DNA of 64,000 nucleotides, taken from the NCBI RefSeq assembly GCF_019175385.1, contig NC_083346.1, positions 60,913,821 through 60,977,820 of the forward strand. The letters run 5' to 3'. Positions 24,956 to 38,782 of this stretch are shown here, one piece after another. Made by a program: the position numbers and the translations under genes. Position 1 is the stretch's first letter. Each line of letters starts with the position of its first letter. The notes beneath the pieces were generated by a model. That model worked only from the letters and a program-made list of their open reading frames with translations, made no database searches and had not been told where the DNA came from. This DNA comes from Lycium barbarum (taxonomy: Eukaryota > Streptophyta > Magnoliopsida > Solanales > Solanaceae).

Positions 24956-26828
24956 TACATCACACAAACTTCCCATAGATCTACGGCTAAGAGCGTCAGC
25001 CACAACATTTGCCTTTACGGGGTGATATAGGATATCAACATCATAATCTTTTAGCAATTCCAACCATCGTCGCTGCTGCAAATTCAACTCTTTTTGCTTG
25101 AAGATATACTAAAGGCTCTTATGATTTGTATAAATATCCACATGGACACCATATAAATAATGTCTCCACATCTTTAATGCATGAATCACTGCAGCCAATT
25201 CTAGATCATGGGTTGGATAATTTTTCTCATGTTTCCGTAATTGCCTTGAAGCATACGCAATCACCTTACCATGTTGCATCAACACACAGCCTAGCCCAAT
25301 GCCTGAAGCATCGCAATAATCAACATAACCTTCCAATCCCTCTGGAAGTGTCAGGACTGGGCAGAAGTTAATCTATTTTTTAGCTCTTGGAAACTACGTT
25401 CACAAGCATCTGTCCATTGAAACTTTGCTGATTTCTGGGTCAGCTTTGTCAGTGGTGCAGAAATAGAAGAAGAGTCTTCTACAAATCTACTGTAATAACC
25501 TGCTAAGCCTAAAAAGCTACGAACCTCCGTAGGAGTTGCGGGCCTTGGCCAAGTCTTCACAGCCCCAATCTTTTGCTATCTACCCGAATACCATCGGCTG
25601 AAACAATGTGCCCTAAAAATGTCACTAAGTTCAACCAAAACTCGTACTTAGAAAATTTTGTAAACAACTCTCGAGTTTGAAGAACTCTAAGGACAGTACG
25701 CAAATGATCCGCATGCTCTGCCTCGGATCTAGAATACACAAAGATATCGTCGATGAATACAATCAGAAATAAATCTAGGAAGGGCCTGAACACATCTTCA
25801 ATCAAATCCATAAACACTGCCGGTGCATTAGTTAGTCAGAATGACATCACCCGGAACTTAAACTGGCCATATCTTGTTCAGAAGGCTGTCTTAGGGATAT
25901 TTTTCTCCCTAACTCTCACTTGATAATACCCGGATCTCAAATCTATCTTTGAAAACCATTTGGCGCCTTGTAATGGATCAAATAAGTCATCAATCCTAGG
26001 AAGAGGATATTTATTCTTAATCGTTACCTTATCAGCTGCCGATAGTCAATGCACATTCAAAAGGAGCCATCTTTCTTTCGGACAAACAATATGGGTGATC
26101 CCCACGGGGATGAACTAGGCCTAATAAAGCCTTTCTCAAGCAAGTCTTTGAATTGCTCCGTCAACTCTTTCAACTCTGCGGGAGCCATTCTATAAGGTGG
26201 AATAGATATAGACTTGGTGTCTGGAAACACATCAATAGCAAAATCAATCTCTCTTTCCGGAGGAAAGCCTGGAAGCTCTTCCGGGAATACATCCAGAAAT
26301 TCATTCACTACGGGAACTGACTGAAGAGTCGGCGATTCAGCTTCTATATTTTGAACCCGAACTAGATGATAAATGCAAATTTTTGTGATCATTTTCCTTG
26401 CCTTAAGATAGGAAATAAACCTACCTTTTGGTGACGCTGTATTTCCTTTCCATTCTAAAACTGGTTCTCCTAGAAATTGGATACGAACCAATTTCATTCT
26501 ACAATCAACATTGGCATAACAAGAAGCCAACCAATCCATGCCCATAATAACATCAAAATCCACCATTTGTTTAACTCTTGTAAGTCAACCATAGTATGAT
26601 GGTCACAAATCACAACTACACAATTCCTATATACTCGGCTAGCTATTGCCGATTCGCCGACGGGCGTAAAACCTCAAAAGGTTTGATCGACTCCGGTTTG
26701 ACTCTAAACAGACCCGCAATACACAGAGTAACATATGACAATGTGGATCCCGGATCTATCAAAGCATATACATCATGAGAAAAAACCGATAATATACCTC
26801 TGACCACATCAGCAGAAGACTCAAGATC
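24956..26828 (-). pseudogene. RT6 protease, RT and RNase H, degenerate
   Basis: The pieces lie in several frames. They are: protease with DPGSTLSYV near 26740 and [17 protein letters not shown] at 26480-26566; RT entry to KKDGSF at 26057; RT palm with FIDD at 25557-25817; the thumb/connection [15 protein letters not shown] at 25351-25560; and RNase H at 25109-25336. A one-base deletion just after the RT motif CIDYRQL shifts the frame. Two TGA stops follow before [12 protein letters not shown]. RNase H keeps CDASG and the DLELAA Glu, but YTDH has become YTNH, losing a metal ligand. Confidence 0.85.
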
Positions 26829-28173
26829 TTAGTGTCCAGCCAAAGCATAAATACGGTGCTGAGGACCGCTAGAACTGGGGACTCTCCCTCTGCCTCTACC
26901 ATGGCCAACTGGCGCATGTGAACATGGCCTCATAGGGCGTATAGATGACGAAGATCCGGCTACCGACCATGAAGGCTGGGTCCTATCTCTACCACCAACT
27001 GAGGGGCAATCACGCATAATATGGCTTGGCCGACAACATGAATAGCAAACCTCTGAACCCAATCGGCACTGACCCCAATGTAACTTCCCACACTGGGAAC
27101 ATCGTGGCACGGGTGGTCTCGCCTGACCCGAATCACCCTTGAACTGAGATCCCGAAAAGCTCTGACTCGGCCCGAAATGAGTAGATCTATCAAATATTTG
27201 GCCTGAAAACCGTGGAGGCACACTAGTCATAGAATAGCCCGAATGCCAAGAAAACTGTTGTCTATGCCCGCCTCTAAACTCACTCATCGGACCCGAAGAT
27301 CCTATCCCTTTAAACTCACTCATGCTCACTTATTTATTGTTGTTGGCTTTCTTCTAAATTCTGGGCATGGGCCTGAATGCGTGAAATATCCATGTTGTCC
27401 TAAAGGGACACAGTCAAGCACCTATCCATCAAATGTGGCCCTAGGCCTTTCACAAATCGGTGCACACGGTCACCCATATCTACTACCATGGCCGAAGCAT
27501 ACCTAGCCAAAGAATTGAAGCAGAGACTGTACTCTAAAGCACTCATGCTTCCTTGCCTCAAATTTAAGAACTTATCGGCTCTAGCTCGCCGAACTTCTGG
27601 AGGCAGGTAATGTCGGAAGAAAGAATCTACAAATTCTCGCCATACCGGGGGAGGCGCATTGGCTCCCCGTGAAGCCATCCAAACTGTGTGCCAATGAACC
27701 GCAACATCCCTCAATCTATAGGATACTAACTCCACCGATTCGGTGTCCGAAGCATGTATCAACCGAAGTGTCCTCAACATTCCATCAATAAAATTTTGAG
27801 GGTCCTCATCCGGCTTTGATCCAACGAATTCCGTAGTGTTCAAGCTAATAAAATCACGGGCCCTTGCACTAACAGCCCTATCACCTTGCCCAGTACCCTG
27901 TCGCTGGGTCTGGGCAGCAACCAATTGAGTAAACAAATGAATGGCCCCTTTTACATCTTGGCCTGAAGCATCCGGTGGAGGAACTGGAGGTGCTGGAGCT
28001 AGGGCTGAGGCTCGCTCACGCTCTTTAGAAATAGGCACTGAATGGGAGGACTGAGATTGAGCCGCATTCTGGGACTCACTTTCCTCTACAATTGTTGGCA
28101 GTGCTCTTTCAGCCCGCTTTTCTGCCACTGTCTTGCCCTTTTGGGTTGCGGTAGCCTTTCTCTTTACAGGCAT
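26829..28173 (-). pseudogene. RT6 gag
   Basis: I start at the ATG at 28173 (MPVKRKATATQKGK), because the matching MPxKK start recurs in RT7, RT9 and RT10. An acidic/proline N-terminus is followed by a capsid domain (FVGSKPDEDPQNFIDGMLRT, SVELVSYRLRDVAVHW, SMSALEYSLCFNSLARYA). A TAG at 27400-27402 stands where relatives have CAG. The linker after it is shortened, and the frame resumes at 27329 with two zinc-knuckle motifs: [12 protein letters not shown], then CYSCCRPSHIMRDC. The second keeps CX2CX4HX4C spacing but has Gly replaced by Cys and by Ser. The leader at 28174-28366 is non-coding. Confidence 0.85.
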
Positions 28174-28366
28174 CTCCGAAATACAGAACACACGGTTAAG
28201 GAGATGGAAGTTCTTATATCATAGCTCTATCGCACGATCTTATGAAGAAAGAAGGTCATTCATTCCTAAAATGCCCGCAGCCTCTTGTTTATAAGTGTGG
28301 CGCGCAACACACCCATAACCAAGACTCTATTGGACACGGCTCGTAGAAACACCTTAGGACAGAACT

Positions 28367-28378
28367 GCTCCGATACCA
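28367..28378 (-). other. RT6 primer binding site (variant)
   Basis: TGGTATCGGAGC on the minus strand differs by one base from the usual Met-type site. It is four bases from the 5' LTR. Confidence 0.85.
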
Positions 28379-28382
28379 CTTT

Positions 28383-30765
28383 TGTCACGACCCAATCGGG
28401 AGGCCGCGACGGGCACCCGGTGCTAACCCACCCGGGCACCTCTTATCATACTTTCACATTTATATCTAGGTGAGCCACATAGCTAAATCATACTTTTTTC
28501 CCTCATTCATAATATTTCCATTGGGCAATAATACATTTATATCATCATCAACAACTATGCCCCCAACAATGTACATAAGTCGACGAGGCTAACAAAATGA
28601 TATCCAAAATATAGGCCGACAAGGGCAAATACATCTAACCATATACACATGTCTACGAGCCTCTAAGGAGAGTATGTCATATAATATAGGCGGGACAGGA
28701 CCCCGCCATGCCAAAAAATATGTACACAAAAGAATAAATACCAAAAGTTGTAGCTCCGAATGAAATGGAGCTCCGCTATGTAGTCCCTGAGTAATAAAGC
28801 TATGGATCAAGCCTGTCTCCCTGGCCACCTGCGGGCATGACGCAGCGGCCACAAACAAAAGGACATCAGTACGAAGAATGTACTGAGTATGTAAAGCATG
28901 ATCAACATCATTATGAAAGAATAATAGACAACATAAGAAATAGCATAGGATGGGAGATAGTAGTATCATCGTCATAAACACTTACTTGCTTTTCATAGGG
29001 ACATTCCATTTCTAACGCGTGATTGTGTTCATACATCCATATCCGTATCCGTATTCGTACCCGTACTCATTTACACTTCATACCCATATTCCTATTCATA
29101 ATCGTATTCATATTCATTTACATATTCATATTAATAGCATACCCGACCATGAAGGATCGGTGTTTTACATACCCGGCCATGGCAAGGCTCGGTGAGTATA
29201 CATACCTGGCCCTACCAAGGCTCAGGGTTCTCCATACCCAACTGCAGTGGTGCGCGCGCAATATATATATTCTACCCGGCCACATAAGCTCGAGGTTTCA
29301 TAATAGTCATACATAGACACATATACATAAAAGCTCATAAGCATCTTTAGCATCATTACTATCATCATTCATTACATCTATCCCTAGAGGATTACTCATC
29401 ATATAAGGAATTTAGTACAATCGTAACATATCGAGAATCATAGGCTCATAGAAGAATAGATATTTGGCCAAGGAACCATGCCTTATGAAAGAAGAGTTAG
29501 CCTTCTATACCATTCCGTTCAACTATTCTAACACTTACACATTCTCCTTCAATGCTCACGTTTCTACCTTCATTAGAGTTATAATATCATTAGAAAATTG
29601 ATAGCTTAGCATACATGACTAAAGCTAGAGAAAATTGTACAGCATCTCCAATATTTATACGACTTCCTCCATATCATATACGAACTCCAAAACATATATA
29701 ATAACATTCACAACATCATAATAATAGTCTATTCACCTACATTATCCATATTCCTCCATTCACTTCAAATCATCAATTTCCATGGTCATAGCACACTATT
29801 ACATTCACTCTTTTACAATGTTTATCCCATGTTCTTAATATCATTTATAACATAACCATAATCACAACATGTCAAGAGTCATGACTCAATCCAAGTTATT
29901 ACTCAAAAATGACACTATTCCCACATTCATGACCCATTTTCTATTTCCTTCTACAATCCAAGTCATTCAACCTCTCAATACTTTAAACATCGTGGAAATA
30001 CCATAAAGCTTACCTTAGATTGTGTAGGAATGAACCTTGGGTGGAAACACTTCACTTGAGCAAAACCCTAGTTTCACCTTCACTTGAATTCCGTGTCTTG
30101 GATGAACTTTAATGCGTTTCTTACACTTGATTCGCTTCGTTTGATGAAGTTGATCACTAATATCTCTTGAATTCCTGTGGGAGAAGTGTAGAGAAATGTT
30201 CTAGAGAGTTCTAGAGAGAAGAGGTGTGAAAGGGAAATGAAATGAAATGACTTGGACCCCTTATTAATAATACTCAAATCTGTCCCGCTCCAAATCTACA
30301 GACCAACATACGGTCCGTATAAATTTCACTGACTGTATATCTGGCCGTAGATTTGGTCCAGTGAGGCTAACCATCTGGACTGACTATACGGCCAAACATA
30401 CGGCCAGTATGTTGGGCCGCATAATGCCCAGTTCCCGAACTCATTCTCGTCGACTCGTTTGATCTCCTATCCTTATGGAACCTTCTCAACACTTGTTTAT
30501 CACCTCATTAACCATCTAAGGGACGTTATAACTCTTCTCCAAAGTGTCATTAAATCATCATTAACTTGTTACTCGTAAATCCTTTCCGTTACGTATCGTA
30601 TGCCTTGCCTTCTCTTGGAAAACTTTCTCCTCTTACCTCGAATGTCTTTGAAATCTTAATTAGGTTCATCAAATGTCATTCCTTACTTATTGAAATATCG
30701 TTTGCTTCGTGCCCTTCATTAGTCTATTCACTGCGCATTAACAAAAAAATTTCCGAGGTGTAACA
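28383..30765 (-). repeat. RT6 5' LTR (2383 bp)
   Basis: On the plus strand the edges are TGTCACGACCCAATCGG and CCGAGGTGTAACA. The double-hairpin block is at 28827-28896, the ACCCGGCC/GGCTCGG repeats are near 29150-29300, and the U3 palindromes are at about 30305-30425. The element would be transcribed leftwards from here. Confidence 0.92.
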
Positions 30766-32270
30766 GTAGCCTCTTCAACTTTCTGACTCCTCCGCAAGAC
30801 CTTTACTAACCCTACTTCCTTAGTCCTCAAGTTGTGAACCTGATGATCAAGAATAGCCACTGGGATATCCTCATAGGTTTGGATATCCTTAACTGTTATA
30901 GTATCAGCAGGAACAACCAACGATGGGTCTTTTACACACTTCCCCAACATGTGCACATGGAACACTGGGTGAACAGCAGCCAACTCTTGTGGCAACTCCA
31001 GCTCATAAACAACTTGACCAACCCTTCACAGGATTCTATAAGGTCCAATACATCTGGGATTGAGTTTCCCTTTCTTGCCATATCTCATCACACCTTTCAT
31101 AGGTGAAACATTTAAGAACACCCAATCATTAACCTGAAACTCTAAGTCTCTGCGCCGCACATCTGTATAGGACTTCTGGCGACTCTGAGCTTTTCTCAAA
31201 TGCTCTTGAATCAACTTGACTTTATCCATAGCTTGATAGACCAAATATGGTCCCAATAAAGCTGCTTCACCAACTTCAAACCAACCAATGGGTGATCTAT
31301 ATCTTCGCCCATACATAGCTTCAAGCGGTGCCATCTTGATGATAGTATGATAACTATTATTATAAGAAAATTCAATGAGAGGTAAGTGATCATCGCAACT
31401 ACCTCTGAAATCTAAGATACATGCTTTCAACATGTCTTCAAGAGTTTGAATAGTATGCTCTGCTTAACCATCTATCTGACGGTGAAAAGCTGTGCTGAGG
31501 TTCTCCTTGGTACCCAATCCCTTCTGAAAGGATTTCCGGAAGTTCACTCTAAGCTGAGCACCACGATCTGAAATAATGGACATTGGGGTCCCATGTAATC
31601 TGACAATTTCATAAATATACAACTCGGCATAGTCTTCTGTTGAATCTGTGGTCTTAACTGGCAAAAAGTATGCTGACTTAGTAAGTCGGTCCATAATTAC
31701 CCAAATCAAGTCATGTCTTCACGATGAGCGAGGTAGACCTGTTATAAAGTCCATGTTTATCATCTCCCATTTTCAAACAGGAATATTAATGTTCCGACCC
31801 AACCCACAAGTCCTCTGGTGCTCGGCTTTCACTTGCTGACAATCAGGACACTTAGCCACGAAATCTGCTACACTCTTTTTCATATCATCCACCAATCAAT
31901 CTCCTTAAGGTCATGATACATTTTCGTGGAACCTGGATGAATTGAATACCTGAAATTGTAGGGTTCTGACATAATTTTCTCTCTAAGCTCGTTAACATCT
32001 GGAACACATAATCTTCCTTGGTACATCAAAGTACCATCATCTCCCCCTTGTTCGAAAGCCGCCGTCTTATGCTTGTGAATCCCCTCTTTGAACTATAATA
32101 AAAAAGGATCATTGAAATGTTTCTCCTTCACTTCGGCGACGAAGGAGGAATAAGCCTTGCTCTGAACGAGAAATCCACATCATCGGAGTCCAAGAGTCGA
32201 ACTTCTAGGTTAGCTAAGCAGTGCACTTCCTTGGTCATAATTCTCTTATCTGCCTCAACGTGAGCTAAAC
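30766..32270 (-). pseudogene. RT5 pol: RNase H-integrase linker, integrase and chromodomain start
   Basis: Minus-strand pieces of a Gypsy integrase, diverged from the RT6/RT10 type. The zinc region near 31850-31990 keeps one His ([15 protein letters not shown]) and a CPDC pair, but the first His position is Tyr and a frameshift follows. The first catalytic Asp is just upstream of 31709. The second (IISDRGAQ) is at 31560-31580. The Glu lies after a TAA stop near 31465. At 31026-31433 is the C-terminal domain (CIGPYRIL), and at 30738-30995 the chromodomain start (YEDIPVAILDHQVHNLRTKEV). It is cut at 32270 by RT7, with candidate target site TAAAC. Confidence 0.85.
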
Positions 32271-35200
32271 TGTCAGGACCCAACCCCATAGGCCGTGACT
32301 AGTGCCCGAGCTGGACACCCGTATACACACCTGTTAGCTATATGATCAATCAACACAAACATAACATGGAACTTATGAAGGCCCATAGTCTCGGAGCTGT
32401 CACATAAAAGTATAAATATGTGCCGCAACCTGTCTCCTGAGGAGTCACAACTATCAACAGATAACGCAGTACGTACGCCGACAAGGCTGTCATAACATGT
32501 GCGAACGTCTCGACTATATATATATACGCCAGCCGACAAGGCTGCCACTACGCAACAATAACACAAGTAAGCTGACAAGGCTGCTATCACAACATGACAA
32601 CATATGCAAGCCGGCAAGGCTGCTACAACGATAGAACACGCGTACTGATCATACACACAACTGATCCCATCTAAATACAACCCACATACATGTCTACAGA
32701 CTTCTAAGAGTTTCAACAGTGAAATATGACGGGACAGGGCCCCGTCGTACCCTTAGACAACATATACATATATTTAGATCAAAAAGGATCTATACCAAAT
32801 CTGGGCTCCGGAACAACGGAGCTCTCCAAGATAGCAGAAGGGAAGTCCTAAGTTGGCGGCTCACCAAAGCAAGTATCTGTACCTGCGGGTATGAAACACA
32901 GCCCTCGAGGAAAGGAGGTCAGTACGGAATATGTACTGAGCATGTAAAGCGGGAAATACAGTAAAAGAAGCATATCTGAAATAAGGACTACAGGAAACAA
33001 GTACAATGTTCAGAATACCAAAACACTTGCCTTTGAAACATAATCATGCTTGTCAATATCATATATCATATACATATATACCGTACCCGGCCCTCTAGTG
33101 AGGGACTCGGTGAATAAAGTCATCATATGCCCTCCTGGCCGCCATAACATGTCATTATATCATCATATCATCATATCATCATCTCATCATCGTCTCATCA
33201 TATCATCATATATATATACCGTACCTGGCCCTCTAGTGAGGGACTCGGTGAACAATGCAGTGAAACTGTGCACGATAACATACCCGGCCCGGGACTCGGT
33301 GAAAGATATATTGAGGCATGCACGAGCAGAGTAGTGAGAAACCATATGCAATTTTAAACATTATCAAGACTCAATGGAATACTCAAAACGAACTATTATT
33401 TGCAAATTCAAATAATAATCATATCAAGTACCTTCGGATGTCCCTGTGGATTTTATCAAAATGGAACTTTGAAATCATATGTACATATCAAAATAATAAT
33501 AAATCAAATTCTGAGAATCAAGAATATTAGCTATCCTAGTGGCTCTAAGAATAGGAACTTCTTTGGAACCATATACATATTGTCTATTCGTTTTGTAAGG
33601 ATCATGCCAAAAAAAGAAAGAAGTGTTAACTTTACATACCTTTGGCATTTATTCGTAACACCACACGTATACGCTGCCCAAATTTTCAACCTATATTAAG
33701 ACGTCAAGAATTATGGTTAAGCTATGGGGAGATTCAAAATGTTTCCCAACGTTAGCAACTTCTTTCTAGACAATTTAGACGACGGTTTCCTTACATCCCA
33801 AACTAATTACATACTAGTCAAGCTAACGCCAATAATTATACGTTTCAGTACTATATCGAGGCTATTCAAGACAAGATGCAAGAATCAATCCGAATAGCCC
33901 GCACAACATTCCAAACAGTCCACGCAATATTCCAAACAACCAACGTTCACAATATTCAATAACGATTCACATACGACTACTACGTCTTCAAGTTATTCCT
34001 AATAGTCCGTAACCTTAACGTTTTCATGTAACCAACTTAATAACAGCCCAACCAACATACAACACAATGCATAATCTTAATTATCATCAATCTTCCAAGC
34101 TCAATAAGAACAACAACGACACATCCAAAACAGCCCCTAACTTTCACACAAAAGATGCTCGGAATTCTTGCAAACGCTTACGAACATACTAAGCAAACCA
34201 CATACGATTCTTACACATTATTTCATATCTTCTTTTCATATAATTTCAGTGAGATACGACCAGAAGCCACACGACAACTACATCATCAATTCATACGCAA
34301 ATAAGCTACATTATTATCACTACAATCCTTACAACAACCCACAAACAATTTTAGCTCCAACTATAACCAATAAATACCTTCATTTCCATCATAAAATTCA
34401 TGACAACAACAATCAAAATACCAAGTAAAATTAGTTCACCACCTTCTACACAAAACAGTCCCTACACGGCTTCAACCATGCTTCAACATCAATACACATA
34501 ATTTCATGGATTCAATTAATATTCATATCAACACAACTTCACCTTTAACTTTCTAATTCTTTTCATCCTTTTAATATGTAATTTATGATAGCAACAACCA
34601 TAATTACTAAATAAAATCAGTCCACCCATTTCAACTAAAACAGTCCCTACGGCCACATTAGCATTCCAACACCAACATCCATACTTTTATACATGCAATT
34701 CATGTTCACCAAGTTACAACCATACTTCAACATCAACACATATAATTCCATGGATATTATCATGCTCCAACATCAACACACCTAATTGCATGGATTCAAT
34801 TTACATTTGCACATTTACAACACGTCCAAATCCTTACTAAAAACTTGTAAAAAGATGATCAATTCTTACCTTAACAATCTAACTTCTCAACTTGGCTAGA
34901 ATTTGATGACTTGAACTAATACTTGTTATTGTTCTCCAATGGCTACTCCATGTTGCTATGCACCTTCCTAAGGGTTGGAACACCTTGGAAAATATTTTTT
35001 TTTGAATCAAAATGGAGAGCTCAAATCTGGCCGTGAGCTTATAAGAGCTTGCATGGCATGTTTATGGTTTCTCCTTCACTTGAAACATAATAGTGAATGT
35101 GTAGAACACTTTAGGGGTTTAATGGTAAGAAAAAATAGAAGGGCTGGCCGTGCTTGGTGGTGGAACTGCCATGGCTGGTCGTGGCTCTCTTTCCTCTTCA

Positions 35201-35619
35201 CTTGGTGAAGATGAGAGCCTCTCTCTCTAAGTTCACTTTGTGGGGTTGGGAAATGAGTAGTGGCTGCAACTTGGTCAACAAAGTAGACCATTTTGCTGCC
35301 CAAGAGGGTCTTACACGTTCCCCCAACTAAAGCATGGGCCTAAATCTGATTTGGTCATGTGGCAGTGGGGGCCACACGACCACTAGTGCATAATTAGTGA
35401 ATATTTAATTCTTAATCCCCACTTAATAATCCAATCATGGTTAATTAATCCCTAATCTCCATTAATATGTTTACACTAAGTAAAATTTATAAACATATTT
35501 ATGTTCGAATAAAAATTGAAAAATTAAGGATTTCTATACGTGTCCGGGAAGGGTTCCGTCTTTAACTCACGTCGATTCCTTCGCGAATAACTCGACGTAT
35601 AAAAATACGGGGTCTAACA
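32271..35619 (-). repeat. RT7 3' LTR (3349 bp)
   Basis: On the plus strand the edges are TGTCAGGACCC and ACGGGGTCTAACA. It is related to solo LTR S1 at both ends but is about 0.9 kb longer, mostly in U3. It contains the GCCGACAAGGC palindrome family (32470-32620), the GC palindrome near 32729, the double-hairpin block at 32881-32948, and CATCATAT repeats at 33140-33220. The 77-codon frame at 34975-35208 is in U3 and is probably chance. Confidence 0.88.
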
Positions 35620-35663
35620 TTCTCCCCCCCCCCCCCCCTTTAGAACATTCGTCCTCGAATGTT
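35620..35663 (-). promoter_or_regulatory. RT7 polypurine tract (15-G run) and stem-loop
   Basis: On the minus strand a run of 15 G, much longer than the 6-7 G of RT1, RT6 and RT10, ends in AGA next to the LTR. The stem-loop AACATTCG-AGGA-CGAATGTT is at 35644-35663. The length of the run should be treated with caution, since homopolymers are error-prone in sequencing. Confidence 0.8.
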
Positions 35664-38600
35664 GAATTGGTCCCGTAACGTCCTATAAGAATTTTTGGAA
35701 AGGTTTCACTTATCGTCATAACATATAGTCTTATCTGACAATCAATATAATCAAGGTAGGAGTTTAAGTTACCTGTAGGCGTAGGGAAAAAGTAAGGATA
35801 CTTGTTCTTCATCTCCTCCTCAGCTTCCCAGGTCATCTCTTTCGCCATAATACTTTGACGGAAGCCACGTTCTTAGTTCGCAACCTCCTAATCTGCCGAT
35901 CTAGTATGGCTATAGGTTGCTCCTCGTAGGATAACTCCTCTGTCACCTGGATATCATCTACGGGAAATACTCTAGAAGGATCGCCTACACATTTGCGAAG
36001 CATTGACACGTGAAAGACTGGATGTACTGCTTCCAAATCAGCTGGTAGGTCTAACTCGTAGGCAACCAGGCCTACTCTACGGACAATCTGATAAGGCCCA
36101 ATGTATCTCGGGCTTAGCTTCCCTTTCCTGCCAAATCTCATAACACCCTTCATGGGCGACACCTTCAGGAACACCCAGTCACCAACCTGAAATTCTAAGT
36201 GACGACGTCGATTATCTGCATATGATTTCTGCCGACTTTGGGCTGCCAGTAATCTCTCCTGAATAAGCTTCACTTTATCAACAGCCTGCTGAATCATATT
36301 TAGGCCTATCAACTTAGTTTCACCAACATCAAACCAGCCAATAGGTGATCTGCACTTCCTCCCATACAAGGCCTCATACGGTGCCATCTGAATACTCGCA
36401 TGGTAGTTGTTATTATAGGCGAACTCAATAAGAGGCAAGTGATCATCCCAGCTACCCCTGAAATCAATAACACAGGCCCGTAACATATCTTGTAGCGTCT
36501 AAATAGTACACTCGGCCTGTCCGTCAATCTGAGGGTGAAATACCGTGCTGAGACTCACTTGTGTCCCCAATCCCTCCTGGAAGGATCTCCAGAATTTAGC
36601 TATGAACTGGGCTCCTCTATCAGAGATAATAGATGTGGGAACCCCGTGAAGTCTCACTATCTCCTTAAGGTACAAGCTGGCATAATCCTCAGCTGAATAT
36701 GTAGTCCTGACTGGAAGAAAGTGGGCTGATTTTGTCAACCTATCAACGATGACCCAAATAGAGTCATATTTTCGCGAAGTGCGAGGTAAACCTGTGACGA
36801 AGTCCATATTGATCACCTCCTATTTCCAGGTCGGAATCTCCAGCTCCTGTAATAGTCCCCCAGGCTTCTGGTGCTCGATATTAACCTGTTGACAATTCGG
36901 ACACTGAGTAACAAACTCTGGTATATCCATCTTCATGCCATCCCACCAATACAAGCATCTGAGGTCATGATACATCTTCGTTGACCCTGGATGAACAGAA
37001 TAATGGGCATGGTGTGCCTCTCCCATCATATGTTGTCGTAACCCTGCAATCTTAGGTACACATAATCTACCTTTGTATCGTAGCACTCCGTCAAGTGCGA
37101 CCTCGAATAGGGTTTCTTCCTTGTGAAGAGCTGCATCTCTATGATGTACAAGAATAGGATCCTCGTACTGGTGTCTCTTTATCCCTTCTATAATAGAGGA
37201 CTCAGCAACTGCTCGAACAGAAACCCTGCCATTATCAGCATCAGCCAAACGGACTCCCAGATTAGCTAACTGAAAAATCTCACAGACTATGCCCTTCTGC
37301 TCTGGTCGTACATCTGCCAAACTACCCATAGATTTACGGCTGAGTGCATCTGCTATGACATTTGCTTTCCCTGGGTGGTATAGAATGTCAACATCATAGT
37401 CCTTCAGCAACTCTAGCCACCGCCTCTGCCGCAAATTCAGCTCCTTCTGCTTAAAGATGTACTGGAGACTCTCATGATCTGTATAAATGTCAACATGCAC
37501 ACCATATAAATAATGTCTCCATATTTTTAAAGCATGAATCACCGCTGCTAACTCCAGATCATGGGTGGGATAATTTCTTTCGTGCTTTCTGAGGTGTCGG
37601 GAGGCATAGGCTATAACTTTGCCATGCTGCATCAATACACAACCTAACCCAACACCGGAAGCATCACAATAAATGACATAGCCACCTGGTCCCTCAGGGA
37701 GAGTTAGAACTGGGGTCGTAGTCAACTTATCTTTCAGCAACTGGAAGCTCCATTCACAAGCATCGGCCCACTGGAACTTAGCTGCCTTCTGAGTTAGCCT
37801 TGTTAAAGGCGCTGAAATTGAGGCAAACTTCTCTACGAACCTTCTGTAATACCCTGCTAGTCCCAGAAAACTACGTACTTCAGTAGGTGTTGTAGGTCTA
37901 GGCCAAGTCTTCACTGCCTCGATCTTCTGTGTATCTACCCGAATGCCGTCAGCCCCAATAATATGCCCCAAGAATGCTCCTGCAGTTAACCAGAATTGAA
38001 ATTTGGAGAACTTAGCATACAATTTCTGGTGCTGAAGCACCCTAAGTACCGCCTTCAAATGATCTGCATGCTTCTCTTCTGATCGTGAATAGACCAGAAT
38101 ATCATCAATGAATACAATCACGAACAGGTCAAGGAATGGCTTGAACACTCAGTTCATCAAATCCATAAATACTGCTGGAGCATTAGTCAACCCAAAGGAC
38201 ATCACTCTAAACTCGTAATGCCCGTATCGGGTTCTGAATGTAGTCTTTGGAATGTCTGCCTCCTTTACCCGCACCTGGTGATAACCTGACCGCAAGTCTA
38301 TCATCGAGAAACACTTAGCACCCTGCAACTGGTCAAATAAATCATCGATCCTGGGGAGGGGATACCTGTTCTTTATTGTTACTTTATTCAGCTGCCTATA
38401 ATCAATACACATCCGCAGTGACCCATCTTTCTTCCTTACAAATAATACTGGTGCTCCCCAAGGTGATTTACTGGGCCTGATGAAGCCCTTTTTCTATTAA
38501 ATCTCTCAGTTGCTCCTTCAGTTCCTTCTGTTCTGCAGGTGCTATTCTGTAAGGAGGAATAGATATGGGCTGAGTGTCTTGTAATACGTCTATAGTGAAC

Positions 38601-38782
38601 TCTATCTCCCGCTCAGGAGGAAGGCCTGGAAGTTCATCTGGGAATACATTGGGAAACTCGCTAACTACCGGCACTGACTGAAAAATCGGCGCCTCTGCCT
38701 TCAGGTCGTGTACCCGTACCAGATGATAAATATAACCCTTTCTGACTATAATTGGCGCCTCTGCCTTCAGGTCGTGTACCAC
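35664..38782 (-). pseudogene. RT7 pol: RT, RNase H, integrase, chromodomain
   Basis: Long segments of pol remain. RT entry is at 38468-38782, and RT palm with CIDYRQLNK at 38149-38412. At 36820-38148 are FIDD, thumb, RNase H (CDASG, DLELAA, YTDH, ADALSR) and the integrase zinc site ([14 protein letters not shown]). At 36499-36816 are the first two integrase Asp residues. At 35833-36486 are the rest of integrase and the chromodomain. The breaks are a frameshift before SPWGAP near 38495, TGA near 38146, TAG at 36817-36819 (Trp position), TAG near 36497 (Gln position), and a frameshift inside the chromodomain near 35845. The final frame (35567-35848) runs through the purine tract into the LTR because the normal stop is lost. 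Confidence 0.88.

Larger units (their letters stand above)
20769..30765 (-). mobile_element. RT6: full-length minus-strand Tekay-type element with target duplication
   Basis: The element runs, in minus-strand order, from 5' LTR (28383-30765) through PBS, gag, PR, RT, RNase H, integrase-chromodomain, stem-loop and PPT to 3' LTR (20769-23174). It is flanked by a perfect 5-bp duplication, GTAGC, at 20764-20768 and 30766-30770. RT5 chromodomain sequence continues on both sides, which fixes the insertion. The two LTRs differ by several indels and many substitutions, so it is clearly older than RT10. Its coding region is full of stops. Confidence 0.95.

Noticed and set aside
34975..35208. 77-codon plus-strand frame with several Trp residues
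   Set aside because: It lies in the U3 of the RT7 3' LTR, has no recognisable domain, and is absent from the related S1 LTR.
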